Part shown: one piece after another, positions 7,742-15,809 of the stretch
How positions within the stretch are numbered: position 1 is the stretch's first letter
How the letters are laid out: each line of letters begins with the position of its first letter
Origin: Bdellovibrionota bacterium
Lineage (GTDB): Bacteria > Bdellovibrionota_G > JALEGL01 > DATDPG01
Assembly: GCA_035292885.1 (NCBI GenBank)
Contig: DATDPG010000028.1
Span: forward strand, 1 to 38,081
DNA: 38,081 bases
Direction of reading: 5' to 3'
The notes under the pieces: model-generated
What the model was told of the DNA's origin: nothing
Seen by the model: only the letters and a program-made list of their open reading frames with translations
Database searches by the model: none
Position numbers and translations under genes: made by a program

Positions 7742-8287
7742 TCAGAACTTCGGGAGCCCTGAAATCTCGCGAAGTGCGGGGGCAGCTCCGTCTTTTGCCG
7801 AAAGGATGGGGTTCTTCAGCGGCCAGTCGATGGCGAGATCGGGATCGTTCCATCGGACCGTCTGTTCGCATTCGGGATGGTAGACGTCGGTACACTTATA
7901 ATAGACGGTGGCTGTTTCACTGAGAACGGCGAAGCCGTGCGCAAACCCCTTGGGAATCCATAGCTGACGTCGGTTTTCCGCCGACATTTCCACCGCCACC
8001 CATCGGTTAAACGTCGGACTCCCTTTTCGAACATCCACCGCTACGTCGAGGACGGCTCCCGCAGGGACGATAACCAGTTTCCCCTGACCGTGCGGTTCCT
8101 GAAAATGGAGGCCGCGCAGCGTATTCCGAACCGAGTGACTGAGATTGTCCTGAACGAACGGACCGGTGACGCCTGCCTCCCGGTACGGTTGGTCGCTCCA
8201 GACTTCAAAAAAAGAGCCGCGGAAATCCTTGAAGAGTTTCGGTTCAAGGATGAGAACGTCCTTCAACGATGTTGGAGTTACTACCAT
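7742..8287 (-). CDS. rmlC: dTDP-4-dehydrorhamnose 3,5-epimerase
   Basis: 181 residues, the usual size of this small cupin enzyme, which epimerises C3 and C5 of dTDP-4-dehydro-6-deoxy-D-glucose. Visible signature segments are [12 protein letters not shown] (19-30), FVQDNLSHS (44-52), [14 protein letters not shown] with the catalytic base His61, the central [13 protein letters not shown] strand pair, [15 protein letters not shown], and the catalytic Tyr130 in the [10 protein letters not shown] segment. The ATG at 8287 overlaps the end of rmlA by 7 bp; a GGAG lies about 17 bases upstream, so translational coupling to rmlA is likely. Confidence 0.95.
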   Translation of the reverse strand: MVVTPTSLKDVLILEPKLFKDFRGSFFEVWSDQPYREAGVTGPFVQDNLSHSVRNTLRGLHFQEPHGQGKLVIVPAGAVLDVAVDVRKGSPTFNRWVAVEMSAENRRQLWIPKGFAHGFAVLSETATVYYKCTDVYHPECEQTVRWNDPDLAIDWPLKNPILSAKDGAAPALREISGLPKF

Positions 8288-9165
8288 GTTCGTTCTGAAT
8301 CGTGCTCCGCGAGCTGGAGAAGGTATCGGCCGTATCCTGTCTTGGCCAACGGTGTGGCCAATCGGACCAGTTGTTCATGCGTGATCCAGCCCTGCCGCCA
8401 GGCCACCTCCTCGGGGCAGGCCACCTTTTCCCCCTGCCTTCGTTCGAGCGTGGCGATGTAGTTGGAAGCATCGAGGAGGGAGTCGTGAGTCCCCGTGTCG
8501 AGCCAGGCGGTTCCTCGGCCGAACACGACCACCTTGAGGAGTCCGAGCTTCAAATAAGCGTTGTTCAAATCGGTGATCTCGAGTTCGCCCCTCCCCGAAG
8601 GCTTGAGGTTTCGTGTGAGTTCAACGACGCGGCGGTCGTAAAAATAGAGTCCCGTGACGGCCAAGCTGGATTTCGGTTTTTTCGGTTTCTCTTCGAGGCT
8701 CAGAGCTTTGCCCTCTTTGTTCATTTCGACGACGCCGTAGCGTTCCGGGTCGCGGACCGAATACCCGAAAACCGTAGCCCCCTCTTTTTTCTGGGCGGCT
8801 TCCCGAAGAAGTTTGCTCAAGCCGGAGCCGTAGAAAATATTATCTCCCAGGACCAGCGCCACCGGCTCTCGGTGGATGAAATCTTCCCCGATCAGAAACG
8901 CCTGGGCGATTCCTTCCGGTTTCGGCTGTTCGCTGTAGGAAAAGCGGACGCCGATATCCTCCCCGGACCCGAGCAACTCCCGAAAACGGGGGAGATCTTG
9001 AGGCGTGGAGATAATGAGAATGTCGCGGATTCCGCTCAACATCAGGACGGACAGCGGATAATAGATCAACGGTTTGTCGTACACCGGGAGGAGCTGTTTT
9101 CCCGTCGCCCGAGTGACGGGATAAAGCCGCGTCCCGGATCCTCCGGCCAAAATAATTCCTTTCAC
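8281..9165 (-). CDS. rmlA: Glucose-1-phosphate thymidylyltransferase
   Basis: 294 residues from the GTG at 9165, chosen over a longer upstream frame because GGGAGG lies 4-9 bases before it, the GTG overlaps the rmlB stop (GTGA at 9165-9162), and the protein then begins with the canonical [17 protein letters not shown]. It makes dTDP-glucose from glucose-1-phosphate and dTTP. Other landmarks are [43 protein letters not shown] (metal-binding Asp), [20 protein letters not shown] and [20 protein letters not shown]. Length and motif order match RmlA. Confidence 0.96.
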   Translation of the reverse strand: MKGIILAGGSGTRLYPVTRATGKQLLPVYDKPLIYYPLSVLMLSGIRDILIISTPQDLPRFRELLGSGEDIGVRFSYSEQPKPEGIAQAFLIGEDFIHREPVALVLGDNIFYGSGLSKLLREAAQKKEGATVFGYSVRDPERYGVVEMNKEGKALSLEEKPKKPKSSLAVTGLYFYDRRVVELTRNLKPSGRGELEITDLNNAYLKLGLLKVVVFGRGTAWLDTGTHDSLLDASNYIATLERRQGEKVACPEEVAWRQGWITHEQLVRLATPLAKTGYGRYLLQLAEHDSERTW

Positions 9166-10223
9166 GTTGCCTCCCGGACCTTCCAATCGGTCAACTCTTG
9201 ATATTTGCCGCCTTGAATGGCCGTCCACCATTTTCGGTTGTCCCGATACCACTCCACGGTCTTTCGCAAGCCCTCTTCCAAAGTAATTTGTGGGCGCCAT
9301 CCAAGCTCGCGCGCCTTGCCGAGTTTGATGGCGTAGCGGAAGTCGTGCCCCTTTCGGTCTTCCACAAAGCGAATCAACGATTCCGGCTTTTTCAAAACGG
9401 CCAAGATTTCCTTGGCCAAATCGATGTTTCGTCTCTCCGATTCCCCGCCAAAATTATAAACCTCTCCTATCTTGCCCGATTCGAGGGTTCTTTGAATCCC
9501 GGCGCAGTGGTCGGATACGTGGATCCAGTCGCGGACGTTCTCCCCTTTCGCGTAAACGGGAATCGGCCGGTCCGACAGCGCATTCAAAATGACCACCGGA
9601 ATGAATTTTTCCGGAAACTGAAAGGGTCCGTAATTGTTCGAACAGCGCGTCGTGACCACGGGGAGTTTGTGCGTCTGATAATACGCGCGCGCCAGGCTGT
9701 CCGCTCCGGCCTTTGCGGCGCTGTATGGGGAGTTCGGAAGGAGAGGGGAACTTTCGGAAAAATAGCCGGCTGGACCTAACGTTCCGTACACCTCGTCCGT
9801 GGAGACGTTGATGAACCGGAATCGTTCGCGCTCCGAGTCCTTCAGTTCGGTGAAATACGTAGTTGCACATACGAGCAAAGTGTGTGTTCCGAGGACGTTT
9901 GTTTGAACGAAAGGAGACCCGTCCAAGATCGACCGGTCCACGTGGGACTCGGCCGCGAAGTGGACGATCGCTTCGACCGGGAACATTCCTTTTCGGTTCG
10001 GAATCAGCGCGGCGAGGACGGCTTTCGCGTTGCAAATGTCCCCGCGAACCAGGTCGATTCTGGCCCGATGCCGAGGCTCAAAGTTGTTGCAGCAACCGGC
10101 GTACGTCAATTTGTCGAGAACCGTGATCTCTTCCGCCAGGTCATGATCGATGAGATATCGGACGTAATTGGACCCGATAAACCCCAACCCTCCGGTCACT
10201 AAAATTCTCTTGATTCGTGCCAT
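9162..10223 (-). CDS. rmlB: dTDP-glucose 4,6-dehydratase
   Basis: 353 residues, normal length. An extended short-chain dehydrogenase with NAD-binding GGLGFIG (11-17), [19 protein letters not shown] (141-147, with the Asp-Glu catalytic pair) and the Tyr167-xxx-Lys171 dyad (YSAAK). Later segments are [31 protein letters not shown] and [18 protein letters not shown], all typical of RmlB. First gene of the operon; ATG at 10223 has GGAAG about 6 bases upstream. It is divergent from uppP across 115 bp with no convincing sigma-70 boxes. Confidence 0.96.
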   Translation of the reverse strand: MARIKRILVTGGLGFIGSNYVRYLIDHDLAEEITVLDKLTYAGCCNNFEPRHRARIDLVRGDICNAKAVLAALIPNRKGMFPVEAIVHFAAESHVDRSILDGSPFVQTNVLGTHTLLVCATTYFTELKDSERERFRFINVSTDEVYGTLGPAGYFSESSPLLPNSPYSAAKAGADSLARAYYQTHKLPVVTTRCSNNYGPFQFPEKFIPVVILNALSDRPIPVYAKGENVRDWIHVSDHCAGIQRTLESGKIGEVYNFGGESERRNIDLAKEILAVLKKPESLIRFVEDRKGHDFRYAIKLGKARELGWRPQITLEEGLRKTVEWYRDNRKWWTAIQGGKYQELTDWKVREAT

Positions 10224-10338
10224 CCGCTTCCGCGCCTTTGCGGGGCGGGATACTACGCCAATTGGAGGTAAATTCCGAGTCCGAGAGGTAATGTCTCCTC
10301 TTGTCCGGATCGGCCATCACCGATAGTTTCTAGAGCGA

Positions 10339-11187
10339 ATGATATCCGGTTTAGAAGGTGCGATCTTAGGAGCGATCCAGGGGCTTACCGAGTTTCTACC
10401 GATCTCCAGTTCAGGCCATTTGGTCTTGGCCCAACAGCTCTTCGGAATGAAGGACTCTCCTCTCGCGTACGACGTCCTACTGCATCTCGCGACATTGCTC
10501 GCGACGATTCTCATCCTTCGCAAACAGGTACTCGAACTTGTCTCAGCGACGTTTCGCCTGCCGAAGTTTTTCCGAAATCTCGTCCGGGATCGAACAGCCG
10601 CGGTCCAACAAGACCCGCAGGCGTGGGTCGTGCTCCTGATTCTTGTGTCGACGATCGTGACGGGTGCGATCGGCGTAGGCTTTCACGATTATTTTGAGAA
10701 ACAGTTCTCGATCCTGGACGACCTCTGGTGGCAGTTCGCCTTTACGGGGATCGTTCTTTTTTTATCTCGCCGCCGTGGAGATCCATCCTCTCCTCAAAAC
10801 ATCAAGACGGAAACTCGGGCGACGCTCTTGGATGCCGTTTGGATTGGTTTGGCTCAGGGTGTGGCGATCGTTCCCGCTATCTCGCGCTCGGGTACGACGA
10901 TCGCTTGCGCTCTCCTCTTGGGTTTTGACCGTCGTTTCGCCGGAGAGTATTCGTTTCTGGTTTCTCTTCCCGCTATCGCCGGTGCGGTTCTCCTGGAGTC
11001 GCGCAAAGTAGATTCTTTAGGCGTGCCGGTTGCCGGCGCCGTGGCGGGATTCATCCTTTCGTTTGTCTTGGGGGCCGTTACGCTCAAACTTCTGCTGGGA
11101 TGGATTCGGGGGGGAAAACTCATCGGCTTCGCGTATTACTGCTGGGCCATGGCCATTTTCTCGCTCGCTCTGGTTTGGTCTCGTTAG
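10339..11187 (+). CDS. uppP: Undecaprenyl-diphosphatase
   Basis: 282 residues with about eight hydrophobic segments. The two active-site motifs of the BacA/UppP family are present: GAIQGLTEFLPISSSGHLVL (residues 11-30, with Glu18 and the SSSGH serines/His) and PAISRSGTTIACALLLGFDR. It dephosphorylates undecaprenyl diphosphate to recycle the lipid carrier used for peptidoglycan and surface glycans, and confers bacitracin tolerance when abundant. Its location beside the rhamnose operon suits cell-envelope glycan supply. Only a weak GAGCG ribosome-binding sequence precedes the ATG. A 6-bp stem (11197-11202 with 11215-11220) follows the stop but has no U-tract, so I do not call a terminator. Confidence 0.95.
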   Translation: MISGLEGAILGAIQGLTEFLPISSSGHLVLAQQLFGMKDSPLAYDVLLHLATLLATILILRKQVLELVSATFRLPKFFRNLVRDRTAAVQQDPQAWVVLLILVSTIVTGAIGVGFHDYFEKQFSILDDLWWQFAFTGIVLFLSRRRGDPSSPQNIKTETRATLLDAVWIGLAQGVAIVPAISRSGTTIACALLLGFDRRFAGEYSFLVSLPAIAGAVLLESRKVDSLGVPVAGAVAGFILSFVLGAVTLKLLLGWIRGGKLIGFAYYCWAMAIFSLALVWSR

Positions 11188-11235
11188 GCCGAATCTGCTC
11201 CAGACGCGCGTAGATGGAGCGGGCCCGCCGAACCG

Positions 11236-13812
11236 ATGGCGATCTTTGACGCCGGCGTCGGCGCTCGATATACGAATGACCTCGTAAGTACAATGCCTTC
11301 TGCCGGATCGCCGCACAGTACCCTGGCCCGCTTTCTCGCGGGCATAATCTTGTTCAGCGCCTATGTCGTGACCGCCCATTGGGGGTTGCGTCTGGACGCG
11401 GTGTCGAACTACGCCACGCTCGTCTGGGCGCCTTCGGGAATCGCCTTGGCCTTCACGTTGATTTTCGGCGTGGCGCTCGGGCCGGCCGTCATGTTGGCAG
11501 CCTTCGTGGCCAATCTCTGGCAGGGGGCTCCATATCTGACGGCGGGCGGGATAGCCGTCGGCAATACGCTTTCCTGTATTGTCGCCACGTCGATCCTGTC
11601 GCGCATGACCGATTTCCAAAGGGAGATGAATCGTGTCCGTCAGGTCGGAGCCTTCATCGTCGTGGCTGCCCTCGGCAGTACGCTCATCAGCGCGAGCATC
11701 GGTGCCGGGAGCTTATGGCTGACGGGACAAATTCGGGAAACGGCGGTGCAAGCGACGTGGACGGCGTGGTGGGTGGGGGATGCACTGGGCAATTTGCTGG
11801 TGACGCCCCTTCTTCTTACGTGGTCGAAAGCGCCCTCGTTTCGGCGCCCGATCCGGACGTATTTTGAAATTCTGGCACTCGTTGTCGTGACCACGTTCAT
11901 CCTCGGCGTGGTCTTTGACGATATCTCGCTGGGTCATCAGCTTCGATTCCCGAAAATGTATTTTCTTTTCCCTATCGTCCTTTGGGCGGCTCTCCGCTTT
12001 GGTCCCCGGGGAGCGACGGCGACCATTTTTCTATTGTCGGCCGTGTCGATTTACAACACGTATCTCGGTTACGGGCCCGCCGTAGTTGAACATTTGAACG
12101 AAGGGCTCCTCCGACTCAATCTCTTCCTGGGTATCCTCGCTCTGACGGGATTGACGTCCGCCGCGACAACGGCTGAACGCCGCGAGGCCATCACCAATTT
12201 GGAGAAGTCCCACGAGGAGTTGGGCCAACGCGTCGAAGAACGTACGGCGGAACTCCGCCGGATCAACGAAACACTTCGGGAATTGGAACGAGCCGCATCG
12301 CACGCCCAGGAGGAGCTGAAAGAATATGTGGATCACATGTCGACGTTCAACGCGAAGCTCGCGCCCGACAGCCGGATTCTGATGGTGAATGAAGCGGCCT
12401 TGCGGGCCTCGGGTTACTCCTGGAGCGAACTGTCTCAAATGAGACTTCTCGACGGACCGTGGTTTAAATTTGATCCGGAAGTTCATGCCCGGGTGAAACG
12501 AGGGCTTTCGGACGCCGCGCGAGGAATTCCGGTCAATTATGACGAACGGATTCAAATTGCGGGGAACCGAATACTCTATTTGAACTTCAGCCTCAGCCCC
12601 GTCTTCGGCGGAGGGCAACTGCGCTATATCTTGGCCGAAGGACGGGATATCACGTCGCAAAAACAGGCCGAGGAGAAATTCCGGCGAGTTTTGGAAGCGG
12701 CGCCCGACGCCATGGTCATCGCCGACAAAGAAGGGAAAATCGTTCTGACAAATGCCCAAGTGGAGACGGTTTTTGGATATTCCAAGAGCGAATTGATCGG
12801 CATGCTCGTGGAAAGATTAATTCCGGAACGTTACCGATCGGCTCACCACGGTCATCGAGAGGACTACGCCTCCGACCCGAGAGCGCGGCCTATGGGGGGC
12901 GAAAATCGACCGCTTTGGGGCCTTCGAAAGGACGGAACGGAATTTCCCGTTGAAGTCAGCCTGAGTCCGCTGCAAACCGAAGAAGGTCTATTGGTCACCG
13001 CGGCGATTCGGGACGTGACGGACAAGAAACGGTCGGAGGAGCAACGAACCCAGTTGGCGAAGGCCGAGGAGGCGATTCACCTTCGGGATGAATTCCTGGC
13101 CATCGCGTCCCACGAACTTCGAACCCCTTTGACCGGTCTACACCTGGAACTACAGCTTCTCGACCGACTCTTGCGAAAACAGAGCGGCCAAGACGGATCG
13201 GAATTGAAATCCAAACTCAAGGGGGCGCAAGCGCAGATCCAGCGTCTCACAGCGCTTTTGGAAAGCCTGCTGGATGTGTCCCGAATCACCGCCGGCCGCT
13301 TCAAGCTGAACGTGGAACCGGTCGATCTTTGCTCCGTGGTACAGGAGGCCGTCGATCGCTTTCGAAAAGAGGCGGAGAGTTCGCAAATTGACTTCTCCCT
13401 AACCTTGCCCGATCGGGTTGAGGGAACCTGGGATCGCCTCCGCATCGACCAGGCCATCACGAATCTTCTCTCCAACGCCTTGAAATACGGGGCGGGGAAA
13501 CCGATCGAGGTCGAGCTCGAAGGAGATGGATCGAGCGTTCGCCTGAAGATTCGGGACCAGGGGATCGGTATACCTCCCGACCAACTCGACCTCATCTTTC
13601 ACCGCTTTCATCGCGCCGTTGCGGGAAGCTCTCAGAGCGGTCTCGGTTTGGGTTTATTCATTGTCCGGCAGGTTATCGATGCCCACGGCGGGCGCATCCA
13701 TGTGGAAAGTCGGTTGGGGCATGGTTCTACATTCGTAATTGAGCTTCCTCGCCACTGCATTCCCCGGGCCGATCCGTTCGCGCCGGTAAGATCGGACGAG
13801 GCACAGGTCTAG
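11236..13812 (+). CDS. MASE1-PAS-PAS sensor histidine kinase
   Basis: 858 residues from ATG 11236; a second ATG at 11293 (residue 20) lies closer to the first membrane segment and may be the true start, neither having a strong ribosome-binding site. Residues about 30-320 form a MASE1-type integral-membrane sensor of about eight segments, with ATLVWAPSGIALAF and WTAWWVGDALGNLLVTPLLL as recognisable parts. A coiled coil (about 325-370) leads into two PAS domains (about 370-475 and 480-605). HisKA carries His626 in ASHELRTPL, the N-box is ITNLLSNALKYG (about 741-752), followed by DQGIGIP (about 774) and GLGLGLFIV. All catalytic residues are present. The MASE1 ligand is unknown. The stop overlaps the next gene's start by 1 bp (TAGTG), marking its probable partner. 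Confidence 0.92.
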   Translation: MAIFDAGVGARYTNDLVSTMPSAGSPHSTLARFLAGIILFSAYVVTAHWGLRLDAVSNYATLVWAPSGIALAFTLIFGVALGPAVMLAAFVANLWQGAPYLTAGGIAVGNTLSCIVATSILSRMTDFQREMNRVRQVGAFIVVAALGSTLISASIGAGSLWLTGQIRETAVQATWTAWWVGDALGNLLVTPLLLTWSKAPSFRRPIRTYFEILALVVVTTFILGVVFDDISLGHQLRFPKMYFLFPIVLWAALRFGPRGATATIFLLSAVSIYNTYLGYGPAVVEHLNEGLLRLNLFLGILALTGLTSAATTAERREAITNLEKSHEELGQRVEERTAELRRINETLRELERAASHAQEELKEYVDHMSTFNAKLAPDSRILMVNEAALRASGYSWSELSQMRLLDGPWFKFDPEVHARVKRGLSDAARGIPVNYDERIQIAGNRILYLNFSLSPVFGGGQLRYILAEGRDITSQKQAEEKFRRVLEAAPDAMVIADKEGKIVLTNAQVETVFGYSKSELIGMLVERLIPERYRSAHHGHREDYASDPRARPMGGENRPLWGLRKDGTEFPVEVSLSPLQTEEGLLVTAAIRDVTDKKRSEEQRTQLAKAEEAIHLRDEFLAIASHELRTPLTGLHLELQLLDRLLRKQSGQDGSELKSKLKGAQAQIQRLTALLESLLDVSRITAGRFKLNVEPVDLCSVVQEAVDRFRKEAESSQIDFSLTLPDRVEGTWDRLRIDQAITNLLSNALKYGAGKPIEVELEGDGSSVRLKIRDQGIGIPPDQLDLIFHRFHRAVAGSSQSGLGLGLFIVRQVIDAHGGRIHVESRLGHGSTFVIELPRHCIPRADPFAPVRSDEAQV

Positions 13813-14204
13813 TGCCCCGCGAAACACAGAGGGAGGATCCCGCACACGGTAAAAGCATTCTGGTCTTGGAGGACGATCCGACGATTCGTCTGGCGCTGGC
13901 GGAGCTGTTTAAGATGGAGGGGTTCGCCGCGGAGATGGCCGAACATGGAATGGACGCTCTCCGGCGAATCAAGAACGGTTATCGACCGTGTCTCATTATT
14001 CTGGATCTCATGATGCCGAATATGGACGGCATTCAATTCATGGACGAGATTCGGCGCATACCGGGCGCGGCGGACACGCCGGTCGTCGTGCTATCGGGCG
14101 ACGGCCGGGCGAAAGAAAAAATCGCGGGCAGAAAGGTGGCTGAGACCATCACGAAGCCTGTCGATATCGATCGATTGATCGATTTAGCGCGTCGTTACTG
14201 CTGA
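13812..14204 (+). CDS. Single-domain response regulator (receiver)
   Basis: 130 residues, GTG start at 13812 with GAGG 10-14 bases upstream, overlapping the kinase stop by one base. The receiver fold is complete: acidic ILVLEDDP (Glu20-Asp21-Asp22), phosphoacceptor Asp65 in IILDLMMPNMDG, VVVLSGD, and the conserved Lys in TKPVD. There is no output domain, so it probably acts by protein contact or as part of a phosphorelay from the MASE1 kinase. Oddity: its last 27 codons and the 31 bp after the stop are repeated almost exactly 845 bp downstream, beyond the toxin-antitoxin module. Confidence 0.93.
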   Translation: MPRETQREDPAHGKSILVLEDDPTIRLALAELFKMEGFAAEMAEHGMDALRRIKNGYRPCLIILDLMMPNMDGIQFMDEIRRIPGAADTPVVVLSGDGRAKEKIAGRKVAETITKPVDIDRLIDLARRYC

Positions 14205-14235
14205 CGCCGCATAGGGGTCGCCCTAAGGAAATGGT
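14123..14235. repeat. 113-bp direct repeat, copy 1 (3' end of the response regulator)
   Basis: Aligned base by base, 14123-14235 and 14968-15080 match at 110 of 113 positions with a constant offset of 845 bp. Differences are at 14128 (G/A) and at 14140-14141 (CT/TA). This copy holds the coding end of the response regulator from A-G-R-K-V to the stop, plus 31 bp beyond it, including a small TAGGG/CCCTA stem-loop. The repeat pair brackets the toxin-antitoxin module exactly. Confidence 0.95.
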
Positions 14236-14243
14236 TATTCCTC

Positions 14244-14528
14244 CTATTTGAGAAGCTTATCTGTCTCAAGTCCAGGGGAAATCACAGTTACGACCTGAAC
14301 GGTTTCGCCCATTAAGCGATAGATAACTCGGTACTTCTTGAAAACGACTTCCCGAAAAGCAACATTTTCAGGAACGACGGATCCCGAAAGAGGATGCCGG
14401 ATCAACCGATCGACGGAATGAATTAACTGGTCAATGAATTTTGAGGCAGATGGGGGAGAATCTTTAGCGATAAATACACCGATAGCCTCGACACGCTGCA
14501 AAGCCGCTTTCGACCAGACTATTTCCAC
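14244..14528 (-). CDS. ParE/RelE-superfamily toxin
   Basis: 94 residues, GTG start at 14528. The sequence follows the ParE/RelE plasmid-stabilisation fold: basic/hydrophobic start EIVWSKAALQRVEAIGVFIA, then SPPSASKFIDQLIHSVDRL, HPLSGSVVPE, FREVVFKKYRVIYRL and VTVISPGLETDK. The Arg-Glu-Val-(V/L)...Tyr-Arg-(V/I)-(I/L)-Tyr strand pattern is diagnostic. The target, ribosome-dependent mRNA cleavage or gyrase, cannot be told from sequence. It overlaps the antitoxin gene by 10 bp and is downstream of it, the usual order. The stop is only 39 bp from the converging response-regulator stop. The module lies between 113-bp direct repeats, so it is a likely acquisition. Confidence 0.88.
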   Translation of the reverse strand: MEIVWSKAALQRVEAIGVFIAKDSPPSASKFIDQLIHSVDRLIRHPLSGSVVPENVAFREVVFKKYRVIYRLMGETVQVVTVISPGLETDKLLK

Positions 14529-14791
14529 TTTTCTTGTAATTTTCGAAGGCGAGATACCGCAGTCTTGTGAGGCACGACCTTCCCGGATTCAAGATCGGCG
14601 ACGCCTGCCGCGATATTTCGCAGCACAACCTGTTCAGCGAGCAGGCGGTTGTATTCCGTTTGCGAGATCAGGACCACAGGGTCGCCATCCTTTTGGGTTA
14701 CGAGGTAAGGGGTGCCGTTCCCCACTTCCTTGAGAGTCTCGTAGAGGTCATTTCTAAATACGGTTGCCGACTTAACTTTCGGGATTGTCAT
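14519..14791 (-). CDS. Phd/YefM-family antitoxin
   Basis: 90 residues from the ATG at 14791. The open frame continues to a TTG at 14827, but that TTG is the first half of a perfect TTGACA -35 box, so the shorter start is preferred. MTIPKVKSATVFRNDLYETL begins the DNA-binding half. VTQKDGDPVVLISQTEYNRL is the core Phd/YefM motif, and the C-terminal half is the charged toxin-neutralising tail. The protein should bind and silence the toxin and repress its own promoter. No ribosome-binding site precedes ATG 14791, and the promoter geometry puts the transcript start at or next to the A of ATG, suggesting a leaderless message. Confidence 0.87.
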   Translation of the reverse strand: MTIPKVKSATVFRNDLYETLKEVGNGTPYLVTQKDGDPVVLISQTEYNRLLAEQVVLRNIAAGVADLESGKVVPHKTAVSRLRKLQEKWK

Positions 14792-14795
14792 ATTC

Positions 14796-14827
14796 AAAGC
14801 GTACGCTTTTACGTACGTATCTGTCAA
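14796..14827 (-). promoter_or_regulatory. Toxin-antitoxin promoter and palindromic operator
   Basis: On the minus strand a perfect TTGACA (14827-14822) is followed, after 18 bp, by TACGCT (14803-14798) as a weak -10. Between and over these lie two adjacent perfect palindromes, TACGTACGTA (14819-14810) and AAAGCGTACGCTTT (14809-14796), sharing the core GTACG. Such paired palindromes overlapping the promoter are the usual operator for Phd/YefM autorepression. The -10 end is 7 bases from ATG 14791. Confidence 0.7.
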
Positions 14828-14949
14828 GAGTCTCGCCTGGCATCGATGAACGCGGTTTCCAGAAACGACGAACGGGAAGCCTCCGGTTTGTTTCGCTCAT
14901 GGCCGATAGGCACTCACTGAAACAAGAGAGGAGGAGTTCAGGAAGGGAT

Positions 14950-14965
14950 GGGGGCCATGGCCCCC
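14950..14965. repeat. 16-bp perfect GC-rich palindrome beside repeat copy 2
   Basis: GGGGGCCATGGCCCCC is a perfect self-complementary sequence lying 2 bp before the second 113-bp repeat. It has no equivalent beside copy 1. It may be a recombination boundary or the end of the acquired segment; it has no U-tract to mark it as a terminator. Confidence 0.8.
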
Positions 14966-14967
14966 GG

Positions 14968-15080
14968 CGCGGACAGAAAGGTGGTAGAGACCATCACGAA
15001 GCCTGTCGATATCGATCGATTGATCGATTTAGCGCGTCGTTACTGCTGACGCCGCATAGGGGTCGCCCTAAGGAAATGGT
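14968..15080. repeat. 113-bp direct repeat, copy 2 (inside the EAL gene end)
   Basis: Second copy of the response-regulator end, 110/113 identical to 14123-14235. The plus-strand reading frame is preserved: codons for R-K-V-V-E-T-I-T-K-P through R-R-Y-C and the stop remain, the two-base change giving Ala to Val and the single change Gly to Asp. No start or upstream receiver sequence is present, so this is a gene remnant on the plus strand. On the minus strand it encodes the last 29 residues and stop of the EAL protein. Confidence 0.95.
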
Positions 15081-15809
15081 GCATCGTCGGAGAAAATCCT
15101 TCGCCGGCATCGGTCGCCCAAAGAGATATCCTTGCGCTTGCTCGCAGCCATGTTCCTCCAGGAAATCGCGCTGCTCGGACGTCTCCACTCCCTCGGCGAC
15201 CACGGTCAGGCCGAGAGTGTCGCCTAGATGTATGCAGGCCGTTACGATTTCCGAATCCACGAGAGATTGAGGGAGTTTCATCACGAAACTCCGGTCGATT
15301 TTCAACGTATCGATAGGAAGCTGGCTTAAGTATCGAAACGATGCGAAGCCGGTTCCGAAGTCGTCCACGGCGATGCGGATGCCGTTAGAGCGTAACGCTC
15401 TCAGCCGGTCGGTCACGGACCGGCTCACAGAGAGGAGCTGAGACTCGGTAATTTCGACTTCAAAAGAATCGGGCGGCAGACGCGCGGCCTTCACCGTGCG
15501 TAAAATATCGTCGACAAAACTCGGCTGGTGAACTTCGGGCGCCGTGACGTTGACCGAGATCGCCATGAAAGCGCCGCCTTTGCCCGCCCAAGTCATCGCA
15601 TCCGCGCAGGCCGTGTGCATGACCCATTCGCTCAACCGAAAGATGGATCCCGATCGTTCGGCGTTGGAGATCAAGCGTTCCGGCGAGACTCCTCGAAATC
15701 CAGGAAGCCCGGAGCGCAACAAGGCCTCCGCTCCCACGACGCGCCTCGTGCGAGAAACCACCCGAGGTTGGTACACGAGACGGAGCGCCTGGCGGGCGGG
15801 AACGATCAA
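14994..15809 (-). CDS. EAL-domain cyclic di-GMP phosphodiesterase
   Basis: 271 residues, TTG start at 15809 overlapping the REC-GGDEF stop (TTGA). Catalytic EAL features are present: EALLR (28-32), metal ligand Asn87 in ISVNVT, EITES (119-123), DDFGTGFAS (149-157), Lys170 in LKIDRSFV, Glu206 in AEGVET, and AQGYLFGRP (225-232). An active phosphodiesterase degrading c-di-GMP to pGpG is expected. The usual helical linker that joins GGDEF to EAL in bifunctional proteins is absent, and the EAL frame stays open upstream of the TTG. The pair may therefore be a split or frameshifted GGDEF-EAL protein. The last 29 residues (from about Thr243) are not EAL fold; they are encoded antisense to the duplicated response-regulator end. 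Confidence 0.9.
   Translation of the reverse strand: MIVPARQALRLVYQPRVVSRTRRVVGAEALLRSGLPGFRGVSPERLISNAERSGSIFRLSEWVMHTACADAMTWAGKGGAFMAISVNVTAPEVHQPSFVDDILRTVKAARLPPDSFEVEITESQLLSVSRSVTDRLRALRSNGIRIAVDDFGTGFASFRYLSQLPIDTLKIDRSFVMKLPQSLVDSEIVTACIHLGDTLGLTVVAEGVETSEQRDFLEEHGCEQAQGYLFGRPMPAKDFLRRCTISLGRPLCGVSSNDALNRSIDRYRQAS

Noticed and set aside
8302-9201. 299-codon plus-strand open frame
   Set aside because: Antisense shadow of rmlA, which has full motifs and a good start.
11197-11228. Stem 11197-11220 and palindrome GCGGGCCCGC after uppP as a terminator
   Set aside because: No U-tract, and the downstream kinase gene may be co-transcribed; too weak to call.
14519-14827. Longer antitoxin start at TTG 14827
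   Set aside because: The TTG is part of a perfect -35 box and the extra codons are the operator palindromes.
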